Shown here in pieces: positions 39,769 through 49,872 of a DNA stretch of 64,000 nucleotides. The notes under the pieces were generated by a model, which was given only the letters and a program-made list of their open reading frames with translations, was not told the origin of the DNA and did not search any database. This DNA is from Paraburkholderia sejongensis (GTDB lineage: Bacteria; Pseudomonadota; Gammaproteobacteria; Burkholderiales; Burkholderiaceae). The stretch's first letter is position 1. Each line of letters starts with the position of its first letter. Position numbers and translations under genes: made by a program. The DNA lies in assembly GCF_020880815.1 (NCBI RefSeq), contig NZ_JAJITD010000005.1:401052-465051 (forward strand), given 5' to 3'.

Positions 39769-40449
39769 GTGAACATTCCCGCTCATGCTCCGCTGCATCT
39801 ACTGCACACGGCCGCGGTCGGCACGCTCGCGACTCATGCGCGTCAGCCGGAAGGCTTTCCCTATCCGTCGGTACTGCCGTTCGCGCCGGACCCGCGCCAT
39901 CAGCCGACCATTCTCATCAGCCGCCTCGCCGAGCACACCCACAATCTGGTCGCGGACCCGCGCGCCGGTTTCCTGGCAGTCGATGCCCCCGACGGCGACG
40001 TGCTGGTCGGCCAGCGCGTGACGCTGCTCGGCCGCTTCGCGCCGGTCGAGGCGAGTGCGCAGGTCGTGCGGCGCTATCTGCGTTATCACCCCGACGCGGA
40101 GCGCTACCTGGTGCTCGGCGACTTCACGTTCTGGACGATGGAGCTCGAACGGCTGCGCTATATCGGCGGCTTCGGCGCAATGGGCTGGCTCGACGGCGCC
40201 GAACTCGATCCGCTGCCGCCTCTGGACACCGACGAGGAAGACGCGTTGATAGAGGAATTCGGTGCGCGCCTCACCGCCGCCAACGGGTCAGGCAGTGCGG
40301 AGTCCTTCGAACTGATCGGCGTCGACCGCTATGGCGCCGATCTGCAACGCGGCGGCGCGCGCGTGCGTTGCGCATTCGACGGCGTCGCCGCCGACCACGA
40401 AACATTGCATGCGGCGCTCGAAGTTTGCATCGGGCGACAGGCGAATTAA
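39769..40449 (+). CDS. HugZ-like pyridoxamine 5'-phosphate oxidase fold protein
   Basis: A 226-residue protein. N-terminal split-barrel flavin-binding domain (AAVGTLATHARQPEGFPYPS, ILISRLAEHTHNLVADPRAG, VTLLGRFAPVE) and C-terminal DUF2470-like domain (LIGVDRYGADLQRGG), together the HugZ arrangement. HugZ-type proteins bind heme or flavin and some degrade heme. The GTG start at 39769 has GCGAGGT upstream; the longer reading has no such site. Confidence 0.82.
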   Translation: MNIPAHAPLHLLHTAAVGTLATHARQPEGFPYPSVLPFAPDPRHQPTILISRLAEHTHNLVADPRAGFLAVDAPDGDVLVGQRVTLLGRFAPVEASAQVVRRYLRYHPDAERYLVLGDFTFWTMELERLRYIGGFGAMGWLDGAELDPLPPLDTDEEDALIEEFGARLTAANGSGSAESFELIGVDRYGADLQRGGARVRCAFDGVAADHETLHAALEVCIGRQAN

Positions 40450-40843
40450 GCATTATCGCTTTTCGGGAAAGCGCGCCGGTGCGCGTCACCGGCGGCCCGC
40501 TTCTGTTTCAACGCAGAATGTTTATCGAGACAAAAGTTTTCACGGCGTGAAATGTTTTCATGACCGCTGCTATCTCAAATCGCATTTTTTGCTAGTTAAT
40601 CGTATAAATACCGAACTGTCGGGAATTTTTTCAGCAAAATCTGAAATCAGCGAATTGAAAGGCAGCCGGCGGAGCACGGGCCGCGCGGAAACTTTTTGAA
40701 ACGAATTTAAATTAAATTTGAGTTTGCGCTTTTGCAGTCTTTCTATTTTGTGTTAATCTCGCCGTCAAATTCCGAGGCAAGAAACCTTCAAAGGCAAGCC
40801 GGCTGAAGACCGGCAGTCATTTATCCATACCACAAGGGAAACT
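40450..40843. other. A/T-rich leader of the H-NS gene
   Basis: 394 bases, A/T-rich from 40550 to 40780, which is striking against the GC-rich background. Likely carries the H-NS promoter and an autoregulatory binding stretch. No gene seen. Confidence 0.5.
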
Positions 40844-41149
40844 ATGTCTTCTTACAAGGAACTGCTCGCGCAGCGCGAGAAGCTCGAAAAGCAGATTGAA
40901 GAAGCGAAGTCGCGCGAATACGCGGAAGTCTTGAATGAGATCAAGCAGAAAATGGCCGACTACGGCATTTCGCTGAGTGAACTCGGCGGGGGCCGCGCAC
41001 CGAAGGGCGCTAAAGCAGCCGCTCGTCCGCGAGCCGGCGTCGCACCGAAATACCGCGATCCCGAAAGCGGCAGCACGTGGTCGGGCCGCGGTAAGCCGCC
41101 GCGCTGGATCGCTGGCCTCGATCGCGATAAGTTTTTGATCCAGAAGTAA
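40844..41149 (+). CDS. H-NS histone family protein
   Basis: A 101-residue nucleoid protein. N-terminal coiled coil (LLAQREKLEKQIEEAKSREY) for oligomerisation, a flexible Lys/Ala/Pro linker, and the C-terminal DNA-binding domain YRDPESGSTWSGRGKPPRWI with the AT-hook-like GRGKPP. Such proteins silence A/T-rich DNA such as the island in this window. SD AAGGGAAACT before ATG. A strong terminator follows. Confidence 0.93.
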   Translation: MSSYKELLAQREKLEKQIEEAKSREYAEVLNEIKQKMADYGISLSELGGGRAPKGAKAAARPRAGVAPKYRDPESGSTWSGRGKPPRWIAGLDRDKFLIQK

Positions 41150-41252
41150 TACCGGTGGCCGGAAGTAATGCCTCCGGCCAGCAGCAAGTAATACGATTAC
41201 CGGCAATGAAGCGGCGCTTATAACGCCGCATGATTTCCGGATTGAGCACATG

Positions 41253-41286
41253 AAGCCGCGCACCGTCTGGGACGCGCGGCTTTTTG
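41253..41286 (+). terminator. Rho-independent terminator after H-NS gene
   Basis: AAGCCGCGC (41253-41261) / GCGCGGCTT (41274-41282) with a 12-base loop, followed by TTTTTGC. About 100 bases after the stop codon. Confidence 0.85.
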
Positions 41287-41469
41287 CTTTTTAAGAGACT
41301 GCCGGCTTGCCCGCGAGCTTTGGATAACCAGAACGAGAATGCTTGTCGTTCAGATAAGCGATTGATCCCAAAGGATTTTTTCGGCGTATGCCAAGCTCGG
41401 CCCGAGTGCCGGCGGGTACAATAATCGCATTCCGTCGAGTTGTACTCTTTTCCGTTCTCCGCTCCCAGC

Positions 41470-42762
41470 ATGACGTCCGCCCCGATCGACCAATCCATCG
41501 AGAAACAGCGCGTTGCGCGCAAAAGCACCTTTACTAGTATTGCGCTCAATACAGTGTTGATGACGCTGCAAATCGGCATCGGCACGATCGCGCACTCGCA
41601 GGCGCTGGTTGCCGACGGCGTTCATTCGCTGGCCGATCTGTTTTCCGATTTTGTCGTGCTGCTCGCCAATCGGCATAGCGGCGCAAAACCCGACGCCGAT
41701 CACAATTACGGACATAGCCGTTATGAGACGGTGGCGTCGTTATTTCTCGGCGGCGTGCTGATTTCTGTCGGCGTCGGCATGTTATGGGGCGCCGGCACGC
41801 GGCTCGCCGCTCTGGATAGCCTGCCGGCGGTCCATGCGAGCGCGCTCGCTGTCGCCGCGCTCGTGCTGGTGTCGAAAGAGGCGCTGTTTCGCTACATGCT
41901 GCGCGAAGCGAAGCGCGTGCGTTCCGCGATGCTGATCGCCAATGCATGGCATGCGCGTTCGGACGCGGCGTCGTCTCTGGTGGTGAGCATCGGCGTGATC
42001 GGCAGCCTCGCCGGCGTGCGGCTGCTCGATCCGATCGCGGCGGCGATCGTCGGCTTCATGGTCGCGCGGATGGGCTGGACCTTCGGCTGGGACGCGCTGC
42101 AGGACCTGTCGGATCGCGCGCTCGACGAATCCGCCGCCGCCGACGTGCGCGCGCTGCTGCTGTCCACTCCCGGTGTGCGCGACGTGCATGAAATGCGCAC
42201 GCGCAAGATGGGCGATTTCGCGCTCGTCGATGCGCATATTCTGGTCGATCCGCTGATCTCGGTGTCGGAGGGGCATTACATCGCCGAATCGGCGCGCTTG
42301 CGCGTGCTTGGCGACCATCGTGTGCTCGACGCGCTGATTCACGTCGATCCGGAAAACGATGCGCTCGCGCATCCGCCGGTCGATTTGCCGCCGCGCGAGA
42401 AGGTGCTTGCCGAGGTGAATGCGGCGCTGGCCGGTAGCGGCTTGCAGGCTGCGGCGGTGAATTTGCACTACCTGAGTACCGGGCTCGATGTGGAGGTGAT
42501 TTTGCCGGTGGCGGGGGCGGGGGCGGGTGCGGCTGACGGGGCGGGTGCGGGGGATGCCGCGTGGATTTCTGAAACCGGAAGCGCCGCGCCGTCGCTCGAC
42601 CGCGTGGATCTGGATGCGCTCAAGCGCCGTCTTGGCGCGCGCAAACTCGACGTGCTGCTGCAACGCGACGTGGCGGCCACGTCGATTGCCGGGGCTGTGG
42701 AGAAGAAAGCGGCGACTGCGGCCGGACAGGCGAAAAGCAGCGAATCGCAGAACGCTGCCTAA
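41470..42762 (+). CDS. Cation diffusion facilitator family transporter
   Basis: A 430-residue metal/H+ antiporter of the CDF family. TM2 metal-binding motif VADGVHSLADLFSD, loop HNYGHSRYE, TM5 motif NAWHARSDAASSLV, six hydrophobic segments, and a cytoplasmic ferredoxin-like domain (VRDVHEMRTRKMGDFALVDA). A C-terminal extension of about 110 residues is Ala/Gly-rich and longer than usual (E. coli FieF is 300 aa). Metal specificity undetermined. ATG at 41470 follows the upstream A/T-rich region. Confidence 0.88.
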   Translation: MTSAPIDQSIEKQRVARKSTFTSIALNTVLMTLQIGIGTIAHSQALVADGVHSLADLFSDFVVLLANRHSGAKPDADHNYGHSRYETVASLFLGGVLISVGVGMLWGAGTRLAALDSLPAVHASALAVAALVLVSKEALFRYMLREAKRVRSAMLIANAWHARSDAASSLVVSIGVIGSLAGVRLLDPIAAAIVGFMVARMGWTFGWDALQDLSDRALDESAAADVRALLLSTPGVRDVHEMRTRKMGDFALVDAHILVDPLISVSEGHYIAESARLRVLGDHRVLDALIHVDPENDALAHPPVDLPPREKVLAEVNAALAGSGLQAAAVNLHYLSTGLDVEVILPVAGAGAGAADGAGAGDAAWISETGSAAPSLDRVDLDALKRRLGARKLDVLLQRDVAATSIAGAVEKKAATAAGQAKSSESQNAA

Positions 42763-42793
42763 GGGCCGTGCTAGCCCCCTCGCGCATCGCTCG

Positions 42794-43252
42794 TCACAAC
42801 GGCAACTGCGTGTCGAACTTGATCTCGCGCAGCACGACGCTCGTGCGCACTTGCGCGACGGCCGGAATCTTGAAGATGCGTTCGTGCAGGAAGCTGTCGT
42901 ACGCCTTGATGTCGGGCGCGACGATCTTGAGGATGTAATCGGATTCGCCGGTCGTGCTGTAGCACTCGGTCACTTCCGGGCAGGTAGCGATTTCCCGTTC
43001 GAACTGCTCGACCCCGCCCTCGGTGTGGCGGGTCAGATGGATGTGCGCGAGCGCGCACACGTGCAGGCCGAGCTTTTCGCGATCGAGCAGCGCGGTATAG
43101 CGCTGGATCACGCCCGACTGTTCCATGTCCTTGATGCGTCGCCAGCACGGCGTGCTCGACAGCCCGACCTGGTCGGAAATCTCCTGCACCGAACGGCGCG
43201 CGTCGAGCTGAAGCAGGCGCAGGATCTTCTGAGAGAACGTATCGAGTGTCAA
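42794..43252 (-). CDS. Lrp/AsnC family transcriptional regulator
   Basis: A 152-residue regulator. N-terminal HTH (DARRSVQEISDQVGLSSTPC, WRRIKDMEQSGVI) and C-terminal RAM effector domain (ECYSTTGESDYILKIVAPDI). Length and layout match Lrp-type amino-acid responsive regulators. No obvious target gene adjoins; it is antiparallel to the CDF gene. Confidence 0.92.
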   Translation of the reverse strand: MTLDTFSQKILRLLQLDARRSVQEISDQVGLSSTPCWRRIKDMEQSGVIQRYTALLDREKLGLHVCALAHIHLTRHTEGGVEQFEREIATCPEVTECYSTTGESDYILKIVAPDIKAYDSFLHERIFKIPAVAQVRTSVVLREIKFDTQLPL

Positions 43253-43343
43253 CTGCGCCTCCGTTAGCGTCGCCGTATCACCGCATGGTAGAGGGCGCGA
43301 AAACGAAACGCAATGTAAAACGGCTCCCGCGAGCGAGATTGCC

Positions 43344-43976
43344 CTATTTTACTGGGTCCGGGGCGGCGTTTCGCCCTGAGCCGTCCCCATCTTCCTTGTC
43401 CGCTACGGGCTGCTCCGGCCGGCTCGCGCGCAGCTCCTTCAGCATGTTGCAGAACAGCGCGCCTTGCTCGATCGCGTCGTCGAGCGCGACGTGCGTGTGC
43501 GGATGCTCGTCGAACCAGTGCTTCGGAAAACGCGGCTTGATGTTCTTCCGATACGGCAGCCCGGTCATCGCGAATGCGAGCGTCTTGATGTCGAGCGCCG
43601 ACCACGAGAACGGACAGCGGCCGACGAAACGCATCATGTACCAGAACATATAGGTGAAGTCGAAACCGGCCGGCATCGCGACGAACACCGGCTTGCCCGG
43701 CAGTGCCTCCACCCAGTCGACGTAGGCGGCCAGCGCCGCCGCCGGCGCCTGCAGATCCTTGCGGCACGCCTCCCACGCTTCCGGCTGGGTTTTCCACCAC
43801 GCTTCCTGGACCGGATGCGGCGCGGCGCCTTCGAGTGTTTCCAGATTCGCCGAGAAGGTCGCGATTAGCTGCTTGTCTTCGCTGTACGCGGCGGACGCGA
43901 AACTCAGCATCGAATGCGGGCCGGGGATCGGACCGTCCGCTTCGACGTCGGTGCTCACATAGATTTCGCTGCTCAT
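43344..43976 (-). CDS. DnaQ-like 3'-5' exonuclease
   Basis: A 210-residue RNase H-fold exonuclease. Motif I is [12 protein letters not shown] (Asp/Glu), motif II is [14 protein letters not shown] (Asp), and motif III is [13 protein letters not shown] (His-x4-Asp), so the DEDDh set is complete. Closest recollection is proofreading-like exonucleases found beside metal-hydrolase genes; nucleic acid substrate unknown. Its start overlaps the stop of the MBL gene by 4 bases, so the two are cotranslated. Confidence 0.82.
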   Translation of the reverse strand: MSSEIYVSTDVEADGPIPGPHSMLSFASAAYSEDKQLIATFSANLETLEGAAPHPVQEAWWKTQPEAWEACRKDLQAPAAALAAYVDWVEALPGKPVFVAMPAGFDFTYMFWYMMRFVGRCPFSWSALDIKTLAFAMTGLPYRKNIKPRFPKHWFDEHPHTHVALDDAIEQGALFCNMLKELRASRPEQPVADKEDGDGSGRNAAPDPVK

Positions 43977-44617
43977 GCGCCCACTCCATCGGCTACGTAC
44001 GGATTGCTGCGGCGCTCGGCGCCGAACGTCGAGGTCGGACCGTGCCCCGGCACGAACGTGACGTCGTTGCCGAGCGGCCAGAGTTTTTCGCGGATCGAGC
44101 GGATCAGGTCGGCATGATTGCCGCGCGGAAAATCGGTGCGGCCGATCGAACCGGCGAACAGCACGTCGCCGACCAGTGCGAGGCGATGCGCGCGGCTGAA
44201 GAACACGACGTGACCGGGCGTGTGGCCGGGGCAGTGGTAGACCTCGAGGGTTTCGTCGCCGAATTGCACGGTTTCGCCGTCATCGAGCCAGCGATCGGGC
44301 TCGAACGCTTCGGCGGCCGGAAAGCCGAAGCGCGTGCTTTGGTCGGGCAGCTTGTCGAGCCAGAAGCGCTCGTCCGGATGCGGGCCTTCGATCGGCACGC
44401 CGTAGTGCGTCGCCAGCGTCTTCGCGCCCGCGCAGTGATCGATATGGCCGTGCGTCAGAAAAATCTTTTCGACCGACACGTTCTGCCGCGCGATTTCCTG
44501 CTGGATCAGTTCAAGGTCGCCGCCCGGATCGACGACGGCCGCGCGTCCGCTGGCTTCGCAAACGAGCAGCGAGCAGTTCTGCTGGAACGGCGTGACGGGG
44601 ATCAGGGTGACTTTCAT
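43973..44617 (-). CDS. MBL-fold metallohydrolase (GloB-like)
   Basis: A 214-residue metallo-beta-lactamase-fold protein. Zinc motif [13 protein letters not shown] (HxHxDH), further His in [14 protein letters not shown], Asp in [13 protein letters not shown], and final His in [12 protein letters not shown]. These match glyoxalase II-like thioester hydrolases of the short (about 215 aa) type. Start at 44617 ([21 protein letters not shown]) is the family start; the longer frame is unsupported. Confidence 0.88.
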   Translation of the reverse strand: MKVTLIPVTPFQQNCSLLVCEASGRAAVVDPGGDLELIQQEIARQNVSVEKIFLTHGHIDHCAGAKTLATHYGVPIEGPHPDERFWLDKLPDQSTRFGFPAAEAFEPDRWLDDGETVQFGDETLEVYHCPGHTPGHVVFFSRAHRLALVGDVLFAGSIGRTDFPRGNHADLIRSIREKLWPLGNDVTFVPGHGPTSTFGAERRSNPYVADGVGA

Positions 44618-44794
44618 GGCTTGACCGCGAACTGGAAAAACGTTGATTGTACCGGCCGCACGGCCGTCGCCGGAGCCCGCGCGAAGAGCGTTGCGGACGT
44701 GCGCCCGCGGGTTGTTTGGCCGCCCATTTTTGCGATAAATGTGAAGATTAATCAACGAATTGGGCCGTTCGGCATCCCGAAAATTTTTTTTGGG

Positions 44795-44800
44795 TATAAT
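44795..44800 (+). promoter_or_regulatory. Consensus -10 box
   Basis: TATAAT within TTTTTTTGGGTATAATGCGC, cited here only in its core; upstream run of T. The -35 region is poor. It would start transcription near 44807, 455 bases before rlpA. Confidence 0.45.
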
Positions 44801-44806
44801 GCGCCC

Positions 44807-45080
44807 CATGCACAGAAATTGTGCTGCCACGAGGCGATGCGTTCCGATCGAAAAGGTACGCCGCTCGCCATTCAAGTAAGGGCTGTCGGAATGCCGACGG
44901 CCATCAAGTATCGATGCGTTCGATGCACACGTCTTGCCCAGCCAGGCGCCGCGCGCCTGCTACGGAACTAATCCGTGACGCTGGGTGGGGCCTACGCCGC
45001 CGTTCCTGTGCGCTGAGTTGCGCGCGCAAGAACGTGATTGCCACGTTCAGTTGGCGGCATGTGGGGTCTGGTCAGGCTGC
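44807..45080 (+). ncRNA. Candidate structured RNA or long leader upstream of rlpA
   Basis: Downstream of TATAAT there are several perfect or near-perfect stems: GGCTGTCGG-AATG-CCGACGGCC (about 44881), CAGGCGC-CGC-GCGCCTG and ACGGA-ACTAA-TCCGT enclosed by CCCAGC / GCTGGG (about 44938-44989) in a three-way junction, and AACGTG-ATTG-CCACGTT (about 45033). It does not match a tRNA, SRP or RNase P RNA I recognise; 6S RNA was considered and not confirmed. Could be a leader of the rlpA transcript. Confidence 0.25.
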
Positions 45081-45261
45081 CGGGGACAGGTTGCGCCAGA
45101 CGTGAAAATTAACCGTGCGGTTAGCGGCTGAGTGAGCCGCTCCGGGCTTTGACGTACTGCGCTTGTTAGCGCGGCGCGTTGTCGTCCCTACCGCCGGAGT
45201 CGCAAGCAACATACCCAGCTTTACGCGGGTGACGCGGCTCGACAATGTGATTGCACGTCTT

Positions 45262-45852
45262 ATGAAAACTCGGCTAACCCGCGGTCTGGGGACTGTTTTT
45301 GCCTTTTTTGCCTTGGCCGGTTGTGCCACGCCGCCGGGCGCGTCCGACACGGCCGCGACCGACACCGTCCGCAGCACGAAGAATGCCCGGCTGACCAGCT
45401 TCGGCCCGCAGTCGTTCGGCAGCGCGCCGGCCTCGAGCTCGAGCGCCACGAGCACGCCGCTGGCCGATGCGAAGCCGCTCACCGACGACGGCGCCGACGC
45501 GTCGGACTTTCGCCAGACCGGCCGCGCGTCATGGTACGGCCGCTTCTTCCACGGCCGTCGCACCGCCAACGGCGAGCGCTACGACATGCACGCGCTGACC
45601 GCCGCGCACCGCACGCTGCCGCTCGGCTCGTATGTGCGCGTGACCAATCCGTCCAATTCGCGCTCGGTGGTCGTGCGCATCAACGACCGCGGTCCGTACG
45701 CGCGCGGCCGGGTGATCGATCTGTCGATGGCCGCCGCTTCGAAGCTCGACATGCGCCACAGCGGCACCGCACGCGTCCAGATCGAAGGGATCACCGCACA
45801 GGAAGCGCGCGCGGAGATGAACGAGCAACTGGCTTCGAACTCGGACAAGTGA
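45262..45852 (+). CDS. rlpA: RlpA-like septal lipoprotein
   Basis: A 196-residue lipoprotein. The signal ends at lipobox [10 protein letters not shown]. Double-psi beta-barrel domain: [37 protein letters not shown] and [20 protein letters not shown] with the catalytic Asp. It is a lytic transglycosylase that cuts naked glycan strands at septa. No SPOR domain is present at the C-terminus, unlike the longer Gram-negative RlpA. ATG at 45262 chosen for the signal peptide; terminator follows. Confidence 0.87.
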   Translation: MKTRLTRGLGTVFAFFALAGCATPPGASDTAATDTVRSTKNARLTSFGPQSFGSAPASSSSATSTPLADAKPLTDDGADASDFRQTGRASWYGRFFHGRRTANGERYDMHALTAAHRTLPLGSYVRVTNPSNSRSVVVRINDRGPYARGRVIDLSMAAASKLDMRHSGTARVQIEGITAQEARAEMNEQLASNSDK

Positions 45853-45982
45853 TTTGAAAGGTGGTAAGGGCGGCGCGGTGCGTGCCGCCGCGCCGTGTAG
45901 TGAGCAGTGCAATTTGCAATTTGCGGATCGTGCGGGCTTCCCTGCTGGCGATCGAGTTGCCGGAGCACTGGCTGTAAAAACG

Positions 45983-46008
45983 AAGGGCCGCTTATGCGGC
46001 CCTTTTTT
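45983..46008. terminator. Bidirectional terminator between rlpA and rsmI
   Basis: AAGGGCCGC - TTAT - GCGGCCCTT: 9-bp perfect stem with a tetraloop. T-run TTTTTT on the plus side and A-run (GTAAAAACG) upstream, so it can end both the convergent transcripts. Confidence 0.85.
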
Positions 46009-46039
46009 AGTCCATATTGGTCTGTGCGTGGCTAGCGCG

Positions 46040-46924
46040 TCACGCGTCGGACTTGCCTTCCTTCAGCGCCAGCGCGCGCGAATACAGCGCGTTGCGCGAT
46101 GCGCCCGTCAGCGACGCCGCGACTTTCGCCGCGCCGCTCACCGACATCTCTTCCAGCAGCAGTTCCAGCAGCGCGTCGTGATCGTGTTCGCCGGCCGCTT
46201 GCGGGGGCGCGCCTTCGACCACCAGCACGAATTCGCCGCGCTGCCGGTTCGCATCGGCCGCGAGCCATGCTGGCGCTTCGGCCAGGGTGCCCTGGTGCAG
46301 CGCTTCATGTAACTTCGTCAGTTCCCGTGCGATCAGCAGACGGCGCGCGCCGCCGAACGCATCGGCGAGCGCCTGCACGGTTTCGACGATCCGATGCGGC
46401 GCTTCGTAGAACACCATCGCGTGCGAGTGTTGCGCGAGCGCCTGCAACGCAGCGGTGCGCGCTTTCGGCTTCGGCGGCAGAAAACCGAGAAACGAGAAGG
46501 TCGCGACCCAGTTGCCGGCCGCGCTCAGCGCGGTCGCGAGCGCGCTCGCGCCGGGCAGCGGGATCACCGCGAAGCCGGCCTCGCGCACCGCATCGACGAG
46601 TTTCGCGCCCGGGTCCGAAATGCCCGGCGTGCCCGCGTCGGACACGTAGGCGACGCGCTCGCCCGCTTGTAGAAATTCGATCACACGTTGCGCGGCGGCG
46701 CGCTCGTTGTGCTGATGCACGGCGACGAGCGGCTTCGAGATGCCGTAGCGCGCGAGCAGCTGTCCGGTATTGCGGGTGTCCTCGGCGGCGATGCGGTCTG
46801 CAAGTCCGAGCACGTGCAGCGCGCGCAGCGTGATGTCGGCGATGTTGCCGATCGGCGTGGCCACGACATACAGCGCGGCGCTCGGGTACTGCTGTCCTTG
46901 CGCGAGTTCGGAGAGAGGAGTCAT
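46040..46924 (-). CDS. rsmI: 16S rRNA (cytidine(1402)-2'-O)-methyltransferase
   Basis: A 294-residue SAM-dependent enzyme of the tetrapyrrole methylase fold that methylates C1402 of 16S rRNA. Characteristic stretches: [19 protein letters not shown] near the N-terminus and [20 protein letters not shown]. The start ATG at 46924 overlaps that of the divergent yraN by 2 bases. Upstream readings add residues with no similarity. Neighbourhood rsmI/yraN/diaA/dolP matches E. coli. Confidence 0.93.
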   Translation of the reverse strand: MTPLSELAQGQQYPSAALYVVATPIGNIADITLRALHVLGLADRIAAEDTRNTGQLLARYGISKPLVAVHQHNERAAAQRVIEFLQAGERVAYVSDAGTPGISDPGAKLVDAVREAGFAVIPLPGASALATALSAAGNWVATFSFLGFLPPKPKARTAALQALAQHSHAMVFYEAPHRIVETVQALADAFGGARRLLIARELTKLHEALHQGTLAEAPAWLAADANRQRGEFVLVVEGAPPQAAGEHDHDALLELLLEEMSVSGAAKVAASLTGASRNALYSRALALKEGKSDA

Positions 46925-47393
46925 GAAACGGAAGACGCAAACAGACGGAACGAGGCCGACATTGTGCCATGTGGGCTCGCGCGAATCGGGCTCGGCGGCG
47001 CGCGACAACTTTTCCGCCGCGGCCCGGTCCAAAACGGTCGGCGCCGCGTTCGAAGCGCGTGCACAGGCTTTTTTGCAGCGTCAGCGGCTGCGTTTCGTCG
47101 CGCGCAATGTGGCGTGCCGCGGCGGCGAGATCGATCTGGTGATGCGCGACCGCGACGGCGCGCTGGTGTTCGTCGAAGTGCGCGCGCGAGCGCAGCGGCA
47201 CTACGGCGGCGCGGCGGCGAGCATCGGTTGGCGCAAGAAGCAGCGCATCGTGCGCGCGGCGCGGCACTACCTCGCCACGCTCGCACGGCGCGATGAGCCG
47301 TATGAGCAGCCCACATGCCGGTTCGACGTGATCGCGTTCGAAGGCGGCCGGCTCGAGTGGCTGCGCGACGCGTTTCGCGCCGACGAAGTTTGA
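46923..47393 (+). CDS. yraN: YraN family (UPF0102) endonuclease-like protein
   Basis: A 156-residue protein of the UPF0102 family, a predicted PD-(D/E)XK nuclease-like fold. The first about 40 residues (with [17 protein letters not shown]) are an extension; the core is [20 protein letters not shown], then [14 protein letters not shown] and VFVEVRARA, with the conserved Glu-Asp-Glu. ATG at 46923 has GAGGAG upstream. Its start codon overlaps the divergent rsmI start. Confidence 0.87.
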   Translation: MKRKTQTDGTRPTLCHVGSRESGSAARDNFSAAARSKTVGAAFEARAQAFLQRQRLRFVARNVACRGGEIDLVMRDRDGALVFVEVRARAQRHYGGAAASIGWRKKQRIVRAARHYLATLARRDEPYEQPTCRFDVIAFEGGRLEWLRDAFRADEV

Positions 47394-47635
47394 TGGCCCG
47401 CACGAGCAGCCCGTACGGGTGACCCGCGTGAGTGCGATAAACTTGCGCTCGCGTGTCAGGCGTGCCGGCGCGCTCTGTGATGCGCGACGCGCGCAATCAC
47501 GCAGAAAGCCACGCGTTTCGAGAGGTTTTTCGCGCCCACGCCCGCGCGCGGCAAGAACGGCGCAATTCATCGCCGGCACGCAACTGGCAGCACGACTTCA
47601 TAACATGGCCGCGCAGTGCGGTCCCTGAACGGTAA

Positions 47636-48250
<615 letters not shown>

Positions 48251-48276
48251 GACTGATTCCGAAGGAGAGCTAGTTG

Positions 48277-49065
48277 ATGAGCGTATTCCGCGTCAAGAAG
48301 ACACTGGTGAGAACCGTGCTGGTGGTGGGGTTTGCGGCGGGGCTGTCGGCCGCGCTGCAAGGCTGTTTCCTTGCCGTCGCGGGCGCGGCCGGCGGCGGCG
48401 CGCTGATGGCGACCGACCGGCGCACGCTCGGCGCGCAGACCGAGGACCGCGAGATCCAGGTGAAGGCGCTGTCGCAGATCAGCCAGAATCTGCCGGACTC
48501 CGCGCACGTGAACGTCGCGGTGTTCAACCGCCGCGTGCTGCTGACCGGCGAGGTCGCGGGCGATGCGTCGAAGCAGCGCGCCGAGAGCATCGTGCGCGGT
48601 CTGAACAACGTGAATACGATCGTCAACGAACTGGCGATCATGCCGGCCAGCTCGTTCTCGTCGCGCACCAACGATACCTATATCGAGACCCGCGTGAAGA
48701 CCGCGCTGATCGCCGAGAAGGACATTTCGGCGAACAACTTCAAGGTAGTGTCCGAGCGCGGCAACGTGTACCTGATGGGCCTCGTGACGATGGACGAGGG
48801 CAATCGCGGCGCCGACGTCGCGAGTCGCGTGCCCGGCGTCGTGCAGGTCGTGAAGGTGTTCCAGTACATCCAGCCGCAGGAAGCGGCGGCCGCCGCCACC
48901 GCGGCGGCGACGCCGGTGACCGCGTCGCAGCCCGACGCCGGCGAACCGACGGTCGGCGCGATTCCGGATTCGGGCGTGAGCTCGCAACCGCTCGAGCAGC
49001 AGGCGCCGGCGCCGGTCAATTCGTCGACGTCGGTGCGTCCGGGTAACCCGAAGGCGCCGCAGTGA
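48277..49065 (+). CDS. dolP: BON domain lipoprotein DolP (YraP)
   Basis: A 262-residue outer-membrane lipoprotein. The signal ends at SAALQGCFLAVAGA (lipobox LQGC). Two BON domains follow (EIQVKALSQISQNLPDSAHV; IETRVKTALIAEKDISANNF), then an Ala/Pro/Ser-rich C-terminal tail of about 60 residues that E. coli DolP lacks. It binds anionic phospholipid at division sites and supports outer-membrane integrity. ATG at 48277 used; a TTG one codon earlier is possible. SD GAAGGAGAG. Confidence 0.88.
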   Translation: MSVFRVKKTLVRTVLVVGFAAGLSAALQGCFLAVAGAAGGGALMATDRRTLGAQTEDREIQVKALSQISQNLPDSAHVNVAVFNRRVLLTGEVAGDASKQRAESIVRGLNNVNTIVNELAIMPASSFSSRTNDTYIETRVKTALIAEKDISANNFKVVSERGNVYLMGLVTMDEGNRGADVASRVPGVVQVVKVFQYIQPQEAAAAATAAATPVTASQPDAGEPTVGAIPDSGVSSQPLEQQAPAPVNSSTSVRPGNPKAPQ

Positions 49066-49430
49066 CGCGCGTCGCAGTGAAGCGCGCCGTGCGCGCTGGC
49101 GGCGCGCTGGCGCTGGGGCTGGGCGTGCTGATCGGTGGGCTTGCGCCGCAGGCGCAGGCGGCCGGCCCGCCGGCCGGTCAGCGGATCGCGCTCGCGAATG
49201 CGTGCATGGGTTGTCACGCGGTGGATCGCAAACTGGTCGGGCCGTCGTTCGAGCAGGTCGCCGCGAAATACAAGGGCGATGCGCGGGCGCCGGCGAAACT
49301 CGCGCATAAGGTGAAGGACGGCGGCTCGGGTGTGTGGGGCATGATCCCGATGCCGGCCCATCCGAAAATGAGCGATGCGGACGTGCGCGCGGTGGTCGAT
49401 TGGGTGCTGCAGGGCGCGCCGTCCAGATGA
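49062..49430 (+). CDS. Class I c-type cytochrome
   Basis: A 122-residue periplasmic cytochrome. Signal peptide (LALGLGVLIGGLAPQAQAA), heme site CMGCH, and distal Met in MIPMPAHPKMSDADVRAV. These resemble cytochrome c551/c552. GTG start at 49062 overlaps the dolP stop by 4 bases. Likely shuttles electrons between a bc1 complex and an oxidase. Confidence 0.9.
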   Translation: MTRVAVKRAVRAGGALALGLGVLIGGLAPQAQAAGPPAGQRIALANACMGCHAVDRKLVGPSFEQVAAKYKGDARAPAKLAHKVKDGGSGVWGMIPMPAHPKMSDADVRAVVDWVLQGAPSR

Positions 49431-49495
49431 GGTTTTCCCCGAGCCGCCCGGCTTGGCAAAACGGAAAATTGCTGTGCTAGAATGATTTTCGTGTC

Positions 49496-49571
<76 letters not shown>

Positions 49572-49584
49572 AAAGTTTCAATAA

Positions 49585-49624
49585 AAACAACGCACTACGT
49601 CTTGCGATGTAGTGCGTTGTTTTG
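49585..49624 (+). terminator. Terminator immediately after tRNA-Ala, supplied by the island
   Basis: AAACAACGCACTAC / GTAGTGCGTTGTTT: 14-bp perfect stem with a 10-base loop, then TTGCATT. The chromosome's own terminator now sits at 63893 past attR. Confidence 0.85.
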
Positions 49625-49652
49625 CATTCGGAAGCAGGTTTTGGCATACCGT

Positions 49653-49671
49653 GTGTGCCATATTTGTGCCA
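49653..49671 (+). repeat. Integrase arm-type repeat, left end
   Basis: GTGTGCCATATTTGTGCCA; 17 of 19 bases match the right-end copy at 63739. Paired half-sites GTGCCA suggest binding of the integrase N-terminal domain. Confidence 0.5.
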
Positions 49672-49872
49672 AGTGGCAACGCTGCGCCATTTCCTGCGTC
49701 TTACGGGCTGCAATCAACTGCGCATAAGTGCTCAGCATCCCATCGATTCGTTGTATGATTTGTCCGCTGGCCGATCACATCGGCAGCAGACGGCTGGCAC
49801 CGTCTTTCATCAATCGTGCGCGGAGAGAGTATCCGGCCGGGTTTCTTGTCGACCCGCCGTGGGATCTCTTTG

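Larger units (their letters stand above)
44618..45261. other. Intergenic with promoter and hairpin-rich candidate RNA region
   Basis: 644 bases between divergent genes. Contains a consensus -10 (TATAAT, 44795) pointing right and a series of stable hairpins between 44880 and 45060. See separate entries. No supported protein frame. Confidence 0.45.
49572..49872. other. attL-proximal non-coding region
   Basis: 301 bases. Contains the terminator at 49585, an integrase-arm-like repeat at 49653 and a possible weak promoter (TATGAT at 49754). No supported frame. Confidence 0.5.

Noticed and set aside
44807..45080. 6S RNA (ssrS)
   Set aside because: The length and single long hairpin with central bubble of 6S could not be drawn convincingly, so only a candidate structured RNA is listed.
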